A DNA stretch of 5,235 nucleotides from CAYSSG01 sp964433635 (GTDB taxonomy: Bacteria > Atribacterota > Phoenicimicrobiia > Phoenicimicrobiales > Stramentimicrobiaceae), in the NCBI GenBank assembly GCA_964433635.1, contig CAYSSG010000085.1, positions 1 to 5,235 on the forward strand. The letters are read 5' to 3'. The notes below the pieces were generated by a model, which was not told the origin of the DNA, ran no database searches, and was given only the letters and a program-made list of their open reading frames with translations. The stretch's first letter is position 1. Each line of letters begins with the position of its first letter. The translations under genes and the position numbers were made by a program. Shown here piece after piece: positions 5,006 through 5,235 of this stretch.

Positions 5006-5209
5006 ATGGCAGTAGTAAAAGTAATTGAAATCCTGGCCGAATCAACAGAAAGCTGGGAGGATGCGACAAAAAAGGCAATCGCAGAGGCAGCCAAGACTGT
5101 ACGCAACATTCAGACTGTTTATGTCAAAAGCTTTCAGGCAGTAGTAGAAGGCGGAGAAGTTGTCCGTTATCGTGTTGATGCCAAAATCTCGTTTATTGTA
5201 AAAGACTAA
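5006..5209 (+). CDS. Dodecin family protein
   Basis: A 67-aa dodecin, a family whose known members form hollow dodecamers that store or buffer flavins in the cytosol. The beta-alpha-beta-beta pattern is clear: strand 2-11 (AVVKVIEILA), helix 16-33 beginning SWEDATKKAI, then strands about 35-48 and 51-66 (YRVDAKISFIV). Length is typical of the family (65-71 aa). Compared with the Thermus and Mycobacterium dodecins as I recall them, the Trp that stacks on the isoalloxazine (in LDWFEV) is Thr37 here (IQTVYV), and the flavin-contacting Gln (in YQV or FQV) is Arg56 (YRV). Flavin binding by the usual mode is therefore doubtful. Other Clostridia-type dodecins may share this, so it may be a subfamily trait. 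It has a perfect Shine-Dalgarno and a probable extended -10 promoter, and is divergent from an FAD enzyme gene. Fold assignment is firm; ligand is open. Confidence 0.92.
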   Translation: MAVVKVIEILAESTESWEDATKKAIAEAAKTVRNIQTVYVKSFQAVVEGGEVVRYRVDAKISFIVKD

Positions 5210-5215
5210 ATTTAA

Positions 5216-5229
5216 TGTTGTTTTCAACA
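5216..5229. repeat. Small hairpin after the dodecin stop
   Basis: TGTTG (5216-5220) and CAACA (5225-5229) form a 5-bp stem with a TTTT loop, 6 nt after the stop codon. It is followed by GAAAAA to the window edge, not by a T-run, so it cannot be called a terminator for the dodecin transcript. Confidence 0.2.
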
Positions 5230-5235
5230 GAAAAA

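Noticed and set aside
4924..5028. Possible short upstream reading frame starting ATGAGTAAC and overlapping the dodecin start out of frame
   Set aside because: Only about 34 codons, with no good Shine-Dalgarno, and the perfect AAGGAGG serves the dodecin ATG. Left as a curiosity, not a gene.

Overview
The window (5,235 bp, moderately AT-rich, with very AT-rich spacers and strong GGAG/AAGGAGG-type ribosome binding sites) looks like bacterial chromosome from a Gram-positive lineage, most likely Bacillota/Clostridia. This is inferred from protein flavour: a soluble PAS-GGDEF-HD-GYP protein with a DINNLK-type GGDEF motif, an AlkD-type glycosylase, and a Clostridia-like dodecin. No rRNA, tRNA, CRISPR array, transposase or phage gene is visible.

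Layout. Positions 1-99 lie downstream of the first gene and hold nothing I can support. A minus-strand gene (100-2025, possibly starting at 2070) encodes a cytosolic two-PAS, coiled-coil, GGDEF, HD-GYP c-di-GMP protein. Its GGDEF half looks active, with an inhibitory site, while its HD-GYP half has lost several metal ligands. After a roughly 180-bp AT-rich spacer with two inverted repeats comes an alkD-type DNA glycosylase gene (2206-2913, minus). An assembly gap of exactly 100 N (2983-3082) follows, so the adjacency of alkD and the next gene is not proven. Next is a 470-aa FAD/NAD(P)-disulfide oxidoreductase of the lipoamide dehydrogenase/mercuric reductase superfamily (3097-4509, minus), which lacks the usual C-terminal His-Glu pair. 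A divergent intergenic region of about 500 bp (4510-5005) follows; it is rich in dyad symmetry, including a perfect 26-bp palindrome. The last gene is a 67-aa dodecin (5006-5209, plus) whose expected flavin-stacking Trp and flavin-contacting Gln are both replaced.

How it works together. The flavoprotein and the dodecin are transcribed divergently from the same regulatory spacer, so a shared flavin/redox theme is possible but not shown. The c-di-GMP protein and AlkD have no obvious functional tie to each other. No large undescribed system is evident. The most notable signals are three proteins each missing hallmark active-site or ligand residues, and the symmetric elements in the divergent spacer.
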